Positions 17,282 to 25,801 of a stretch of 64,000 nt of DNA are shown here, piece by piece. The translations under genes were made by a program, and so were the position numbers. The stretch's first letter is position 1, and each line of letters opens with the position of its first letter. The notes under the pieces were generated by a model, which was not told the origin of the DNA, searched no databases, and was given only the letters and a program-made list of their open reading frames with translations. Origin of the DNA: Pseudosulfitobacter pseudonitzschiae (lineage in GTDB: Bacteria > Pseudomonadota > Alphaproteobacteria > Rhodobacterales > Rhodobacteraceae); contig NZ_CP022415.1 in NCBI RefSeq assembly GCF_002222635.1, positions 3,410,001-3,474,000 of the forward strand, read 5' to 3'.

Positions 17282-18394
17282 TTGAAACCCCAGAGCGAAG
17301 AAGAACTGGCCGGGATGATTGCCGGGGCCGAAGGGCCTTTGGCGGTGCAGGGCGGTGGCACGCGTGGTTTTGCGGGCGCGGGCGAAGTGCTGTCGTCCGC
17401 GGGGCTGAGTGGTATCGCGCTTTACGAGCCTGGTGCGCTGACGCTGGTGGCGGGGGCCGGCACGCCGCTGGCCGAGATTAAGGCGGCGCTGGCCGCTGAA
17501 AACCAGCGGTTGGCGTTCGAACCGATGGATCACCGTGCGCTGCTGGGCACCACAGGCACACCGACAATCGGCGGCGTGATGTCGGCCAATGTCAGCGGAC
17601 CGCGCCGGATTGCGGTGGGGGCCGCACGCGATTTTGCGTTGGGCGTGCGGTTTGTCGATGGCAGCGGACGGATCGTGAAGAATGGCGGGCGGGTGATGAA
17701 AAACGTCACCGGCTATGATCTGGTAAAGCTGTTGTGCGGATCGTTCGGCACTTTGGGTGTGCTCAGCGAAGTTGCGATGAAAGTGCTGCCCGCGCCGGAG
17801 ACCGAGGCCAGCCTGGTGATTGGCACGACCGACGTCGAACGTGCGGTGGCGGCGTTATCGCGCGGTTTGGGGTCCGCCTTCGAGGTCACGGGGGCGGCGT
17901 TTTTGCCAGACCGCGGGGCGGTGGTCCGGATCGAAGGATTCGAGGCATCTGTTGCGTACCGACTGGGTGCGCTTGAGGGCGTTTTGAGCAGCTTTGGCGG
18001 CATTGAACGGCTGGATGCGGCAGCGTCGCGGATTTTGTGGCAAGATGTGCGTGATGTGCAGCGGTTTGTCGGGCGTGCCGGCGATGTCTGGCGTGTGTCG
18101 GTCAAGCCGAGCGATGCACCCGCAGTCGTTGCCACTTTGCCTGAGGATGCGGATTATGCGCTGGATTGGGGTGGGGGCCTGATTTGGGTCCTTTGCGTCG
18201 AAGGGACGGATTTGCGGGCCAGAATCGCGCCGCTTTCAGGGCATGCCACCCTTGTGCGGGCGGATGCACAGGTGCGGACGCAGTTGGGTGTTTTCCACCC
18301 TGAATCGCCAGCACTGGCCGCATTGACGAACGGGGTGCGGGCGCGGTTTGATCCGCGTGGTGTGCTGACTACCAGTGGCAAGATGGCGGCGTGA
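17279..18394 (+). CDS. glcE: Glycolate oxidase subunit GlcE
   Basis: 371 residues from ATG 17279. It is a second FAD-binding type 4 subunit of glycolate oxidase. Visible blocks are LAVQGGGTRGF (about 22-32), ENQRLAFEPMDH, GTPTIGGVMSANVSGPRRIAVGAARDF (about 95-120, typical of GlcE) and the KNVTGYDLVKLLCGSFGTLG segment. The C-terminal half is shorter and more variable than in GlcD, as usual. The start lies inside an intergenic repeat whose AAAGAAG may serve as ribosome-binding site. The stop overlaps the next gene as GTGA. Confidence 0.94.
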   Translation: MLKPQSEEELAGMIAGAEGPLAVQGGGTRGFAGAGEVLSSAGLSGIALYEPGALTLVAGAGTPLAEIKAALAAENQRLAFEPMDHRALLGTTGTPTIGGVMSANVSGPRRIAVGAARDFALGVRFVDGSGRIVKNGGRVMKNVTGYDLVKLLCGSFGTLGVLSEVAMKVLPAPETEASLVIGTTDVERAVAALSRGLGSAFEVTGAAFLPDRGAVVRIEGFEASVAYRLGALEGVLSSFGGIERLDAAASRILWQDVRDVQRFVGRAGDVWRVSVKPSDAPAVVATLPEDADYALDWGGGLIWVLCVEGTDLRARIAPLSGHATLVRADAQVRTQLGVFHPESPALAALTNGVRARFDPRGVLTTSGKMAA

Positions 18395-18753
18395 CAGTGT
18401 TGTGGCTGGTCCTGTTCGCCGTGGTTTTTGCCCTCGGTCCGTGGGTGTTCTTGCAGCTGATGCGATTGGCACCTTCTCCGGTGGTCTTGGTTGGCCTGAT
18501 AGTGATGGCCGCCGCAACCAGCCTGTGGCTGCGGTTTCTGGCACCCGTTCCGTGGGGTGCGAATGTCTGGGTCACCTGGATTGGCATTGCGCTGATCTGG
18601 ACGGCATGGATTGCGATGCTGGCGCTGGCCATGCTGGCCATGCGGCAGGTTGATCCGGGGCGGACCATGCGCCGCTGGACGGGCGTGATTGGCGCAATGG
18701 GCACCACGGTGCCGTGGTTTGGTCTGGCGTTCGCCCGACTGCTGAACAGTTGA
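18391..18753 (+). CDS. Small membrane protein between glcE and glcF
   Basis: 120 residues starting with GTG that overlaps the glcE stop (GTGA), indicating coupling. Four hydrophobic helices are evident: VLWLVLFAVVFALGPWVFL, VVLVGLIVMAAATSLWL, VTWIGIALIWTAWIAMLALAML and the GVIGAMGTTVPWFGLAF end. I recognise no characterised family. Its place inside the glycolate oxidase operon suggests a membrane anchor or transport-associated role, which is inference. Confidence 0.7.
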   Translation: MTVLWLVLFAVVFALGPWVFLQLMRLAPSPVVLVGLIVMAAATSLWLRFLAPVPWGANVWVTWIGIALIWTAWIAMLALAMLAMRQVDPGRTMRRWTGVIGAMGTTVPWFGLAFARLLNS

Positions 18754-18763
18754 AAGAGAGACG

Positions 18764-20152
18764 ATGCAAACGACATTCACGCCCGAACAAATGCAGGATC
18801 CGAAGATTCAACGCGCCAACCAGATTCTGCGGGCCTGTGTGCATTGCGGGTTTTGTACGGCCACCTGCCCCACTTATCAGGTGCTGGGTGACGAGTTGGA
18901 CAGCCCGCGCGGGCGCATCTATCTGATCAAGGATATGCTGGAAAACGAACGCGTGCCGGATGAAAAGACGGTCAAGCATATCGACCGCTGCCTGTCGTGT
19001 CTGGCCTGTATGACGACCTGTCCCTCGGGGGTGCATTACATGCATCTGGTCGATCAGGCACGCGAGTATATCGAGGACAATTACAAGCGCCCCTTCAGCG
19101 ACCGCGCATTGCGCTGGGTGCTCGCGCGGGTACTGCCCTATCCGACACGGTTCCGTATCGCCTTGCTGGGGGCTAAGATGGCGCGGCCGTTTGCACGGCT
19201 CCTGCCTGATCCACGGCTGCGCGCGATGATCGCGATGGCACCGAAACAGATACCCCCCGTCAGCCGCAACGACGATCCGCAAAGCTTTGCGCCCACAGCC
19301 CCACGCACCAAGCGGGTGGCACTGATGACCGGTTGTGCGCAAAAGGCGCTGAACACCGACATTAACGACGCCACAATTCGCCTGCTGACGCGGCTGGGTT
19401 GCGAGGTGGTGGTGGCCAAGGGTGCGGGCTGTTGCGGGGCGTTGACGCACCACATGGGCAAAAGCAGCGAAAGCCATGCCGCGGCGGCTAAAAATATCTC
19501 TGCTTGGGCCGCCGAAATGGATGGTGACGGGCTGGATGCAATTGTGATCAACACCTCGGGCTGTGGCACGACGGTGAAGGACTACGGGCACATGTTCGCG
19601 CGCACCGATCTTGAAGGTGATGCCAGGCGTGTGGCTGAAAAGGCAATGGATATCAGCGAATTGCTTGTGCAAATGATGGCGCCCGAACATATTGCGCGCA
19701 GCCCCAACATGGCCGAGATGGGCATTGCCGGAGCAGACGCCACAGCCCCCAAGGACAGTGACCGCACGGTCACCGTTGCCTATCACGCGGCCTGTTCGCT
19801 GCAACACGGCCAGCAGATTAAAACCCATCCCAAGACCCTGCTCAAGATGGCCGGTTTTGGTGTGGTCGAACCGGCAGACAGCCATTTGTGTTGCGGCTCG
19901 GCGGGCACATACAACCTGATGCAGCCCGAGATTTCGGCGCAGTTGAAAGCGCGCAAGATACGCACGATCGAGGCGAAGAAACCCGATATTATCGCCGCAG
20001 GCAACATCGGCTGCATGATGCAAATCGGCAGTGCAACGGGCATTCCTGTGGTGCATACGGTCGAGCTGTTGGACTGGGTCACAGGCGGGCCAAAGCCACC
20101 TGCGTTGACGCGCACAGAAGACCATCCGAATCCTGTGCCGATTTTGCGTTGA
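18764..20152 (+). CDS. glcF: Glycolate oxidase iron-sulfur subunit
   Basis: 462 residues. GlcF passes electrons from the flavin subunits to the quinone pool. Two [4Fe-4S] clusters are encoded by CVHCGFCTATCP (Cys25, 28, 31, 35) and CLSCLACMTTCP (Cys76, 79, 82, 86). Two CCG domains follow, with GCCGALTHHMG in the first and CCGSAGTYNL in the second, and another CCG-domain Cys in TGCAQKAL. Its gene follows the small membrane protein by ten bases with a GAAAGAGAG ribosome-binding site. Confidence 0.96.
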   Translation: MQTTFTPEQMQDPKIQRANQILRACVHCGFCTATCPTYQVLGDELDSPRGRIYLIKDMLENERVPDEKTVKHIDRCLSCLACMTTCPSGVHYMHLVDQAREYIEDNYKRPFSDRALRWVLARVLPYPTRFRIALLGAKMARPFARLLPDPRLRAMIAMAPKQIPPVSRNDDPQSFAPTAPRTKRVALMTGCAQKALNTDINDATIRLLTRLGCEVVVAKGAGCCGALTHHMGKSSESHAAAAKNISAWAAEMDGDGLDAIVINTSGCGTTVKDYGHMFARTDLEGDARRVAEKAMDISELLVQMMAPEHIARSPNMAEMGIAGADATAPKDSDRTVTVAYHAACSLQHGQQIKTHPKTLLKMAGFGVVEPADSHLCCGSAGTYNLMQPEISAQLKARKIRTIEAKKPDIIAAGNIGCMMQIGSATGIPVVHTVELLDWVTGGPKPPALTRTEDHPNPVPILR

Positions 20153-20221
20153 ATTTCTACATTGCCACAATGTTGCCGTATCGCACCCTTAGGCCTGTGC
20201 GGCACCCGTTAGGAGAAGTCG

Positions 20222-21034
20222 ATGCGGCGTTGGATGATCCTGTCTTTTATGGCCCTTGTGGTCACATCCTCTGCTTTTGCGCAGGACGCGCAATTGCGCC
20301 GGCTTGAGACGACGAACACAGGTCGCGAATGGGAGGCCGTGGGGCGGCTGGATATGGACGGGGTCGGCTTTTGTACCGGTGCGCTGATCGCGCCCAATCT
20401 GGTGCTGACGGCAGCGCACTGTCTGTTCGACAAACGCTCGAAGCAGCCCATTGACCATGACAAGATCGAATTTCTGGCGGGATGGCGCAACGGGCGTGCT
20501 TCGGCCTATCGCAATGTGCGCCGCGCTGTGGTGCATCCGGCCTATGTCTATGATGGCGAGGTTTCGTCCGCGCGTGTTCGAAACGATCTGGCGCTGCTCG
20601 AGCTGAGCCAGCCCATTCGCAACACCACCATCCGCCCCTTTGGCACCGCAGTGCGGCCTGCCACCGGTGACCGTGTGGGTGTGGTCAGCTATGCCAAGTC
20701 GCGATCGGAAGTGCCGTCGTTGCAAGAGGTCTGCACGGTGCTGTCACGTCAGGAAGGCGTGCTGATCACATCGTGCAGCGTCGATTTTGGATCATCCGGC
20801 GCGCCGATCTTCAGCTTTGACGGTGGCGAGGCAAACATCGTGTCCGTGGTTTCGGCCAAGGCAGAGCTGGACGGAAAGAACGTGTCGCTGGGCACTTCGC
20901 TGGCCGAGCCACTGGAAGAATTGCGGTCGGTCTTGCTTGCTGGTGGCGGATTTCAGCAGGATGCATCGCCTTCGGTAAACCGTGTGCGCGTTGGCGTGCG
21001 TAACGATACCGGCGCAAAATTCGTCAAACCCTAG
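20222..21034 (+). CDS. Secreted trypsin-like serine protease
   Basis: 270 residues with signal peptide MRRWMILSFMALVVTSSAFA. The chymotrypsin-fold triad is visible: His66 in LTAAHCLFD, Asp122 in RNDLALLEL, and Ser192 in FGSSGAP (in place of GDSGGP). Three cysteines lie near the expected disulfide positions. This would be a periplasmic or exported S1-family endopeptidase. It stands alone after glcF with GGAGAAGTCG upstream of its ATG. The altered residue before the catalytic Ser occurs in other bacterial S1 proteins, so activity is likely but unproven. Confidence 0.88.
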   Translation: MRRWMILSFMALVVTSSAFAQDAQLRRLETTNTGREWEAVGRLDMDGVGFCTGALIAPNLVLTAAHCLFDKRSKQPIDHDKIEFLAGWRNGRASAYRNVRRAVVHPAYVYDGEVSSARVRNDLALLELSQPIRNTTIRPFGTAVRPATGDRVGVVSYAKSRSEVPSLQEVCTVLSRQEGVLITSCSVDFGSSGAPIFSFDGGEANIVSVVSAKAELDGKNVSLGTSLAEPLEELRSVLLAGGGFQQDASPSVNRVRVGVRNDTGAKFVKP

Positions 21035-21064
21035 GCGATTGTTAAAAGCCCCGTTTAAGCGGCT

Positions 21065-21092
21065 CTTGAAACCGTAAAATCCATCCCCACAT
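21065..21092 (+). promoter_or_regulatory. Heat-shock (RpoH-type) promoter of hsp20
   Basis: CTTGAAA (21065-21071), a 13-base spacer, then CCCCACAT (21085-21092), close to the RpoH consensus CTTGAAA-N11-16-CCCCATNT. It lies about 105 bases upstream of the hsp20 start. Confidence 0.75.
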
Positions 21093-21197
21093 TTAATCTG
21101 CCGAAACGCCTAAGCAGGGTTCCGGCAACTGCAAAACAGGCCTGTCCACGGATGGAGGGCCTGACCTGAAATCGCTCACTGTAAGAGGATGACACAT

Positions 21198-21668
21198 ATG
21201 CGAACCTTTGATTTTGCACCGCTGTACCGCTCAACCGTTGGCTTTGACCAAATCGCCGACATGATGGACCGCGTTCTGACCAACGACCACGCGCAGAACA
21301 CATATCCCCCCTACAATATCGAGAAAACCGACGACGACGCCTATCGTATCTCGATCGCCGTTGCGGGGTTCTCTGATCAGGATCTGTCCGTGGAAGTGCG
21401 GGAGAAGGCGTTGATCGTCTCTGGCCGCAAGGCGGATGAAGAGTCCAGCCGAAGCTATCTGCACCGTGGTATCGCCACCCGCGCGTTTGAACGCCGGTTC
21501 CATCTGGCAGATCATGTGGTCGTCACGGGTGCGTCCCATGCTGACGGGATGCTGCATATCGACCTGCAACGCGAAGTCCCCGAGGCGCTGAAGCCCCGCC
21601 AGATCGAAATTTCCGGCGGCACCAAATCCATCGGCAAGGACGTCGTGGACGCCAAATCGGTGAACTAA
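21198..21668 (+). CDS. Small heat shock protein, Hsp20/IbpA family
   Basis: 156 residues from ATG 21198 (AGAGGA eight bases upstream; an ATG three codons earlier is weaker). The alpha-crystallin domain spans about residues 37-130: PPYNIEKTDDDAYRISIAVAGF, the LSVEVREKALIVSGRK strand pair and IATRAFERRFHLADHV. The IxI-type tail is replaced by RQIEISGG. It binds unfolding proteins without ATP. A clear heat-shock promoter precedes it and a terminator follows, so it is a single-gene unit. Confidence 0.93.
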   Translation: MRTFDFAPLYRSTVGFDQIADMMDRVLTNDHAQNTYPPYNIEKTDDDAYRISIAVAGFSDQDLSVEVREKALIVSGRKADEESSRSYLHRGIATRAFERRFHLADHVVVTGASHADGMLHIDLQREVPEALKPRQIEISGGTKSIGKDVVDAKSVN

Positions 21669-21692
21669 GCCGAAATTGAGCCTTGACGTTTC

Positions 21693-21720
21693 TGGCCCGT
21701 ACGCATCCGCGTGCGGGCCA
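21693..21720 (+). terminator. Terminator after hsp20
   Basis: TGGCCCGTACGC / GCGTGCGGGCCA, a 12-bp stem with one G-U pair and a 4-nt loop, followed by TTCTTGT. Confidence 0.8.
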
Positions 21721-21761
21721 TTCTTGTATCTGTGTAGTGGCTATGTCGTGTTGTACATAAA

Positions 21762-21791
21762 ACAGGGCGAACCTGTACAAGTTCGCCCTGT
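21762..21791 (-). terminator. Terminator after the succinate-semialdehyde dehydrogenase gene
   Basis: Perfect 11-bp stem ACAGGGCGAAC / GTTCGCCCTGT with an 8-nt loop, 18 bases past the minus-strand stop. On that strand TTTTAT follows. Confidence 0.85.
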
Positions 21792-21808
21792 GATAGCATT
21801 CGGCAGGT

Positions 21809-23284
21809 TCAGACCGACATGCAGATGTATTTCATCTCTTGGTAATCTTCCATGCCGTGATGGCTGCCCTCGCGGCCCAGACCCGATTGTTTGACTCCGC
21901 CAAAGGGGGCCAGTTCGGTGCTGATGATGCCGGTGTTGATACCGACGATGCCATACTCCAGCGCTTCGGCGACTTTGTACACGCGGCTTAAATCCTTGGC
22001 GTAGAAATACGAGGCCAGACCAAAGATCGTATCATTGGCCATCTCGATCACCTCGTCCTCGTTGTCGAACTTGAACAGCGGTGCCAGCGGGCCAAAGGTT
22101 TCTTCGGTTGCTACGGCCATGTCCTGCGACACGCCGGTGATGATGGTGGGCGCGAAAAAGTTGCCCTCCATATTGTCCTGAGCGTCGCCCAGAATAACCG
22201 TGGCGCCCTTGGCCTTGGCGTCCTTGATGTGCTCGATGACCTTGTCTCCAGCTTCGGGATTGATCAACGGGCCCAGTTCTACGCCAGGTTCCAGACCGTC
22301 ACCCACCTTCATCTGCGATACGCGATCTTTCAGTTTTTGCGCAAAGGCGTCGTAGACACCGGCCTGCACATAGATGCGGTTCGCACAGACGCAGGTCTGG
22401 CCGTTGTTGCGGAATTTGCACATGATCGCGCCTTCGACGGCGGCGTCCAGATCGGCATCGTCAAACACGATGAACGGCGCGTTGCCGCCCAGTTCCATCG
22501 AACATTTCATGACCTGTTCCGAGGCCTGCTTCAGCAGGATGCGGCCCACTTCGGTTGATCCGGTAAAGGTTAGTTTGCGTACTTTGGGGTTCTCGCAGAA
22601 CTCTTTGCCCACGGCAGAAGACGACGACGACGGCACCACGTTGAACACGCCCGCAGGGATGCCCGCGCGTTCGGCCAGAACGCCCATGACGATGGCGCTC
22701 AGCGGGGTTTCGGCAGCAGGGCGCGCGACAAAAGAACAGCCTGCGGCCAGCGCCGGACCTGCCTTGCGGGTGATCATCGCATTGGGAAAGTTCCACGGCG
22801 TAATCGACGCTGCCACGCCGATGGGTTGCTTGATAACGGTGATGCGTTTGTCCCGCTGATGGCCGGGAATGGTTTCGCCGTAGTTGCGCTTGGCCTCTTC
22901 GCCAAAGAACTCGATGAAGCTGGCACCATAGGCGATCTCGCCCTTGGCTTCGGCCAGCGGTTTGCCCTGTTCGGCGGTCAGAATGGTGCCCAGATCGTCC
23001 TGATTTTCCATCATCAGATCGAACCACTTGCGCATGACGGCAGCGCGTTCCTTACCTGTCCAGCTGGCCCAATCCTTTTGCGCAGCTTCGGCGGCGTCAA
23101 TGGCTCCGGCGACTTGTGCACGCGACAGGTCGGCCACTTGGGCGATCACATCGCCACGGGCAGGGTTGGTCACATCGAAAGTGCCGTCGTCACCGTCGAC
23201 CCATTTCCCGTTCACATAGGCGCGGGTTTCCAGCAGTGAGGGGTCTTTCAGCAGGCTCTTCAGGTCGGTCTTTGCACTTGGCAT
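21809..23284 (-). CDS. gabD: NAD(P)-dependent succinate-semialdehyde dehydrogenase
   Basis: 491 residues starting at ATG 23284 behind GGAGAG; a longer in-frame reading to 23656 is compositionally odd and was not used. Aldehyde dehydrogenase signatures: ITPWNFPNAMITRKAGPAL, FTGSTEVGRIL, the catalytic-Glu motif MELGGNAPFIVFDDAD and the catalytic-Cys motif NNGQTCVCANRIYV. The pattern matches the GabD subgroup, which oxidises succinate semialdehyde to succinate in GABA and related degradation. Other short-chain semialdehydes are possible. No gabT is nearby. Confidence 0.88.
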   Translation of the reverse strand: MPSAKTDLKSLLKDPSLLETRAYVNGKWVDGDDGTFDVTNPARGDVIAQVADLSRAQVAGAIDAAEAAQKDWASWTGKERAAVMRKWFDLMMENQDDLGTILTAEQGKPLAEAKGEIAYGASFIEFFGEEAKRNYGETIPGHQRDKRITVIKQPIGVAASITPWNFPNAMITRKAGPALAAGCSFVARPAAETPLSAIVMGVLAERAGIPAGVFNVVPSSSSSAVGKEFCENPKVRKLTFTGSTEVGRILLKQASEQVMKCSMELGGNAPFIVFDDADLDAAVEGAIMCKFRNNGQTCVCANRIYVQAGVYDAFAQKLKDRVSQMKVGDGLEPGVELGPLINPEAGDKVIEHIKDAKAKGATVILGDAQDNMEGNFFAPTIITGVSQDMAVATEETFGPLAPLFKFDNEDEVIEMANDTIFGLASYFYAKDLSRVYKVAEALEYGIVGINTGIISTELAPFGGVKQSGLGREGSHHGMEDYQEMKYICMSV

Positions 23285-23364
23285 TGCATCTCTCCAGATT
23301 TTGTCTCGTGCAGCAAAACCAACTCCTGCTATGAATGTCCAGTTCCAGACGCAAGGGAAGCGAC

Positions 23365-24150
23365 ATGCCAGTAAACGACGATGCCTATGCCAACGGTGCA
23401 CACATTCCGGACGGGGCCAGCTTTCCCGACCGATGGGTGCGCGATGCAACCGCTTTTCGTGACGCGATGGGAGCGCGGGCACAATTGGGTTTGCGATATG
23501 GCCCCAGCCCACGCCAAAACTTTGACCTGTTCGAGCCCGAGCGCACAGCCAAGGGTACACTGATATTCGTGCATGGCGGCTTCTGGCGGATGCTGTCGCC
23601 GCAGGACTGGTCGCATCTGGCGGCTGGTGCCGTGGCACGTGGTTGGACGGTTGCATTGCCGGGTTATGAGTTGTGCCCGGACGTGCGTATCGCCGGTATC
23701 ACTCAGTCGATCGCGCAGGCGGTGCAGGTGATCGCGGGCAGGACCACAGGGCCGCTTGCACTGGCCGGGCACAGCGCGGGCGGTCATCTGGTGGCGCGGA
23801 TGTGTGCCAACGGGATGCTGCCCGCAGATGTCGCAGCCCGGGTGCGTCATGTCATGCCCATCTCGCCGTTGTCGGATCTTGAGCCGTTGTTGCTGACTGC
23901 GATGAACGACGATTTCCAGATGGATGCCGGAATGGCCCGCGCAGAAAGTCCCGTCTACCAGCCCGCCCCAGAACGTGACGTGACCGTCTGGGTGGGGGGC
24001 GCAGAACGTCCAGCGTTTCTGGATCAGGCGCGCTGGTTGGCAGAAGCGTGGAGATGTGGCCACCACATTGCAGCGGGAAAGCATCACTTTGATGTGGTTG
24101 ATCCGCTGACGGAACCGGATAGCGCGATGTTGCAAAGGCTGCTGGGCTAG
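23365..24150 (+). CDS. Alpha/beta hydrolase, kynurenine formamidase-like
   Basis: 261 residues from ATG 23365 behind GGGAAG. The oxyanion motif FVHGGFWR (about 68-75) and the nucleophile elbow GHSAGGH (Ser137) are clear, with a probable catalytic His near 242 in GKHHFDVVD. The pattern HGGFWR...ARGWTVALPGYELCPDV resembles the kynurenine formamidase/arylformamidase group of esterase-like hydrolases. No kynureninase or tryptophan dioxygenase gene lies near, so the substrate is open. Divergent from gabD across 80 bases. Confidence 0.8.
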   Translation: MPVNDDAYANGAHIPDGASFPDRWVRDATAFRDAMGARAQLGLRYGPSPRQNFDLFEPERTAKGTLIFVHGGFWRMLSPQDWSHLAAGAVARGWTVALPGYELCPDVRIAGITQSIAQAVQVIAGRTTGPLALAGHSAGGHLVARMCANGMLPADVAARVRHVMPISPLSDLEPLLLTAMNDDFQMDAGMARAESPVYQPAPERDVTVWVGGAERPAFLDQARWLAEAWRCGHHIAAGKHHFDVVDPLTEPDSAMLQRLLG

Positions 24151-24372
24151 AAACGTCACAAGAGCGCGCGGCAAAGTGTCGAACCGCTGGCTGCGCGCAA
24201 ATTGCGATTAATCTTTTGCAAAAGGTCGTCTGCGACACGCGCAGGGTCCGTTGAATGCTTTTGCCGCGTCGTGTGATGGCGTAGAATAAGGGCAGACCGC
24301 GCGATGGCGTCGCCGGTGCCTTTTCAAAATATGTCCTGAACGCCGGGATCTTTCTGCGAAGGAGGGTCTGAC

Positions 24373-25605
24373 ATGACCGTTCAAAACCCCATCACTACAC
24401 CCGCGCGTCCGGATTTCCATCGTGTACACAATGGCACCAAAGCGCCCCTGCAATTCTCGGGCGCAGCATATGACGCACGCATCGCGGGTTTGCGGGCCAT
24501 CATGCACGACGCGGGTGTGATCGCCGCCGTTCTGACGTCGATGCACAACGTGTCCTACTATTCTGGCTTCACCTATTGTGCGTTCGGCCGCGCCTATGCG
24601 CTGGTGGTGACAGAATCTCAGGTGGTCACGATTTCCGCAGGCATCGACGCAGGACAGCCGTGGCGGCGGAGCCATGGCGATGCGATCACCTATACCGACT
24701 GGACCCGCGACAACTTCTGGCGGGCGGTGACGTCGGTTGCCGGAACGGGCGGTGTGGTCGGGTACGAGGGCGACCATATGACATTGGACCAGCACGGCAA
24801 GATGACGGCGTTCCTGTCGCCTGTGCAGACGGTAGACATTGCCCCCGCAACAATGCGCCAGCGGATGCACAAAAGTGTGGCCGAACTGGACCTGATCCGC
24901 GCGGGGGCTGCGGTGGCTGATGTGGGTGGCTATGCCATCCGCGATGCGGTGCGTGCAGGCACCCGCGAGATCGACGTGGCAATGGCGGGTCGTGACGCGA
25001 TGGAACTGGAGATTGCCCGCCGCTTTCCCAATGCGGAATACCGCGATACTTGGGTCTGGTTCCAGTCTGGGCTGAACACCGACGGTGCCCACAATCCCGT
25101 AACCGCGCGGGTGCTAGAGCATGGCGACATCCTGTCGTTGAACACCTTTCCGATGATTTCGGGCTATTACACCGCTTTGGAGCGCACTATGTTTCTGGGC
25201 GAAGTGGATGACGCATCTCTGAATATCTGGGAGGCCAATGTTGCCGCTCATGAATACGGGATGAGTTTGCTGAAACCCGGCGCGACTTGCGCTGGTGTCA
25301 CCCACGCGATCAACGACTTTTTCGCAGAACGTGACCTGCTGCAGTATCGCACCTTTGGGTATGGTCATTCGTTCGGCGTGCTGTCGCATTACTATGGCCG
25401 CGAAGCCGGACTGGAGTTGCGCGAGGACGTCGATACAGTGATCGAAGAGGGCATGGTGATTTCGATGGAGCCGATGCTGACCCTGCCGCAAGGTGCGGCA
25501 GGTGCGGGCGGCTATCGCGAGCATGACATTTTGATCATCACCGCAGACGGGGCCGAGAATATTACCGAATACCCCTATGGCCCTGCGTTCAACGTGGTCG
25601 GATAA
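24373..25605 (+). CDS. Creatinase (creatine amidinohydrolase)
   Basis: 410 residues, matching creatinase length, with a strong GAAGGAGGG ribosome-binding site. It hydrolyses creatine to sarcosine and urea. It has the pita-bread fold with an N-terminal domain holding MHNVSYYSGFTYCAFGR, and a C-terminal domain with VWFQSGLNTDGAHNPVT, the catalytic-His region YGHSFGVLSHYYGREAGLEL, and GMVISMEPMLTLP. The metal ligands of true M24 peptidases are partly replaced, as in creatinase. Sarcosine oxidase and urease genes are not in the window. A terminator follows. Confidence 0.92.
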   Translation: MTVQNPITTPARPDFHRVHNGTKAPLQFSGAAYDARIAGLRAIMHDAGVIAAVLTSMHNVSYYSGFTYCAFGRAYALVVTESQVVTISAGIDAGQPWRRSHGDAITYTDWTRDNFWRAVTSVAGTGGVVGYEGDHMTLDQHGKMTAFLSPVQTVDIAPATMRQRMHKSVAELDLIRAGAAVADVGGYAIRDAVRAGTREIDVAMAGRDAMELEIARRFPNAEYRDTWVWFQSGLNTDGAHNPVTARVLEHGDILSLNTFPMISGYYTALERTMFLGEVDDASLNIWEANVAAHEYGMSLLKPGATCAGVTHAINDFFAERDLLQYRTFGYGHSFGVLSHYYGREAGLELREDVDTVIEEGMVISMEPMLTLPQGAAGAGGYREHDILIITADGAENITEYPYGPAFNVVG

Positions 25606-25635
25606 CCGTCACGCTAAAGCAATTCGATGACTCCG

Positions 25636-25664
25636 ACGCGAGGCTGCGCAGGGCCTCGCGTTTT
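25636..25664 (+). terminator. Terminator after creatinase
   Basis: ACGCGAGGC / GCCTCGCGT, a perfect 9-bp stem with an 8-nt loop and a T-run. Confidence 0.8.
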
Positions 25665-25801
25665 GGTGTGTTTGTACGCTTGGTTCTTTCCTTTGATCGC
25701 TGGATTTGCGACAGTTTTTGCAAAATCGGGCCTTTGCTTGATGTAAATTCGTGTAACATTGCCTATATAGACGGCAACATATTGATACGAGGGAGAATTC
25801 G

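Noticed and set aside
15748-17361. Long open frame antisense to glcD
   Set aside because: It lacks a ribosome-binding site and family motifs, is His/Arg-rich, and arises from the high-GC codon pattern of glcD.
23285-23656. N-terminal extension of the succinate-semialdehyde dehydrogenase
   Set aside because: The extra 124 residues are Arg/His-rich, run over the divergent hydrolase gene, and the family N-terminus starts at 23284 behind GGAGAG.
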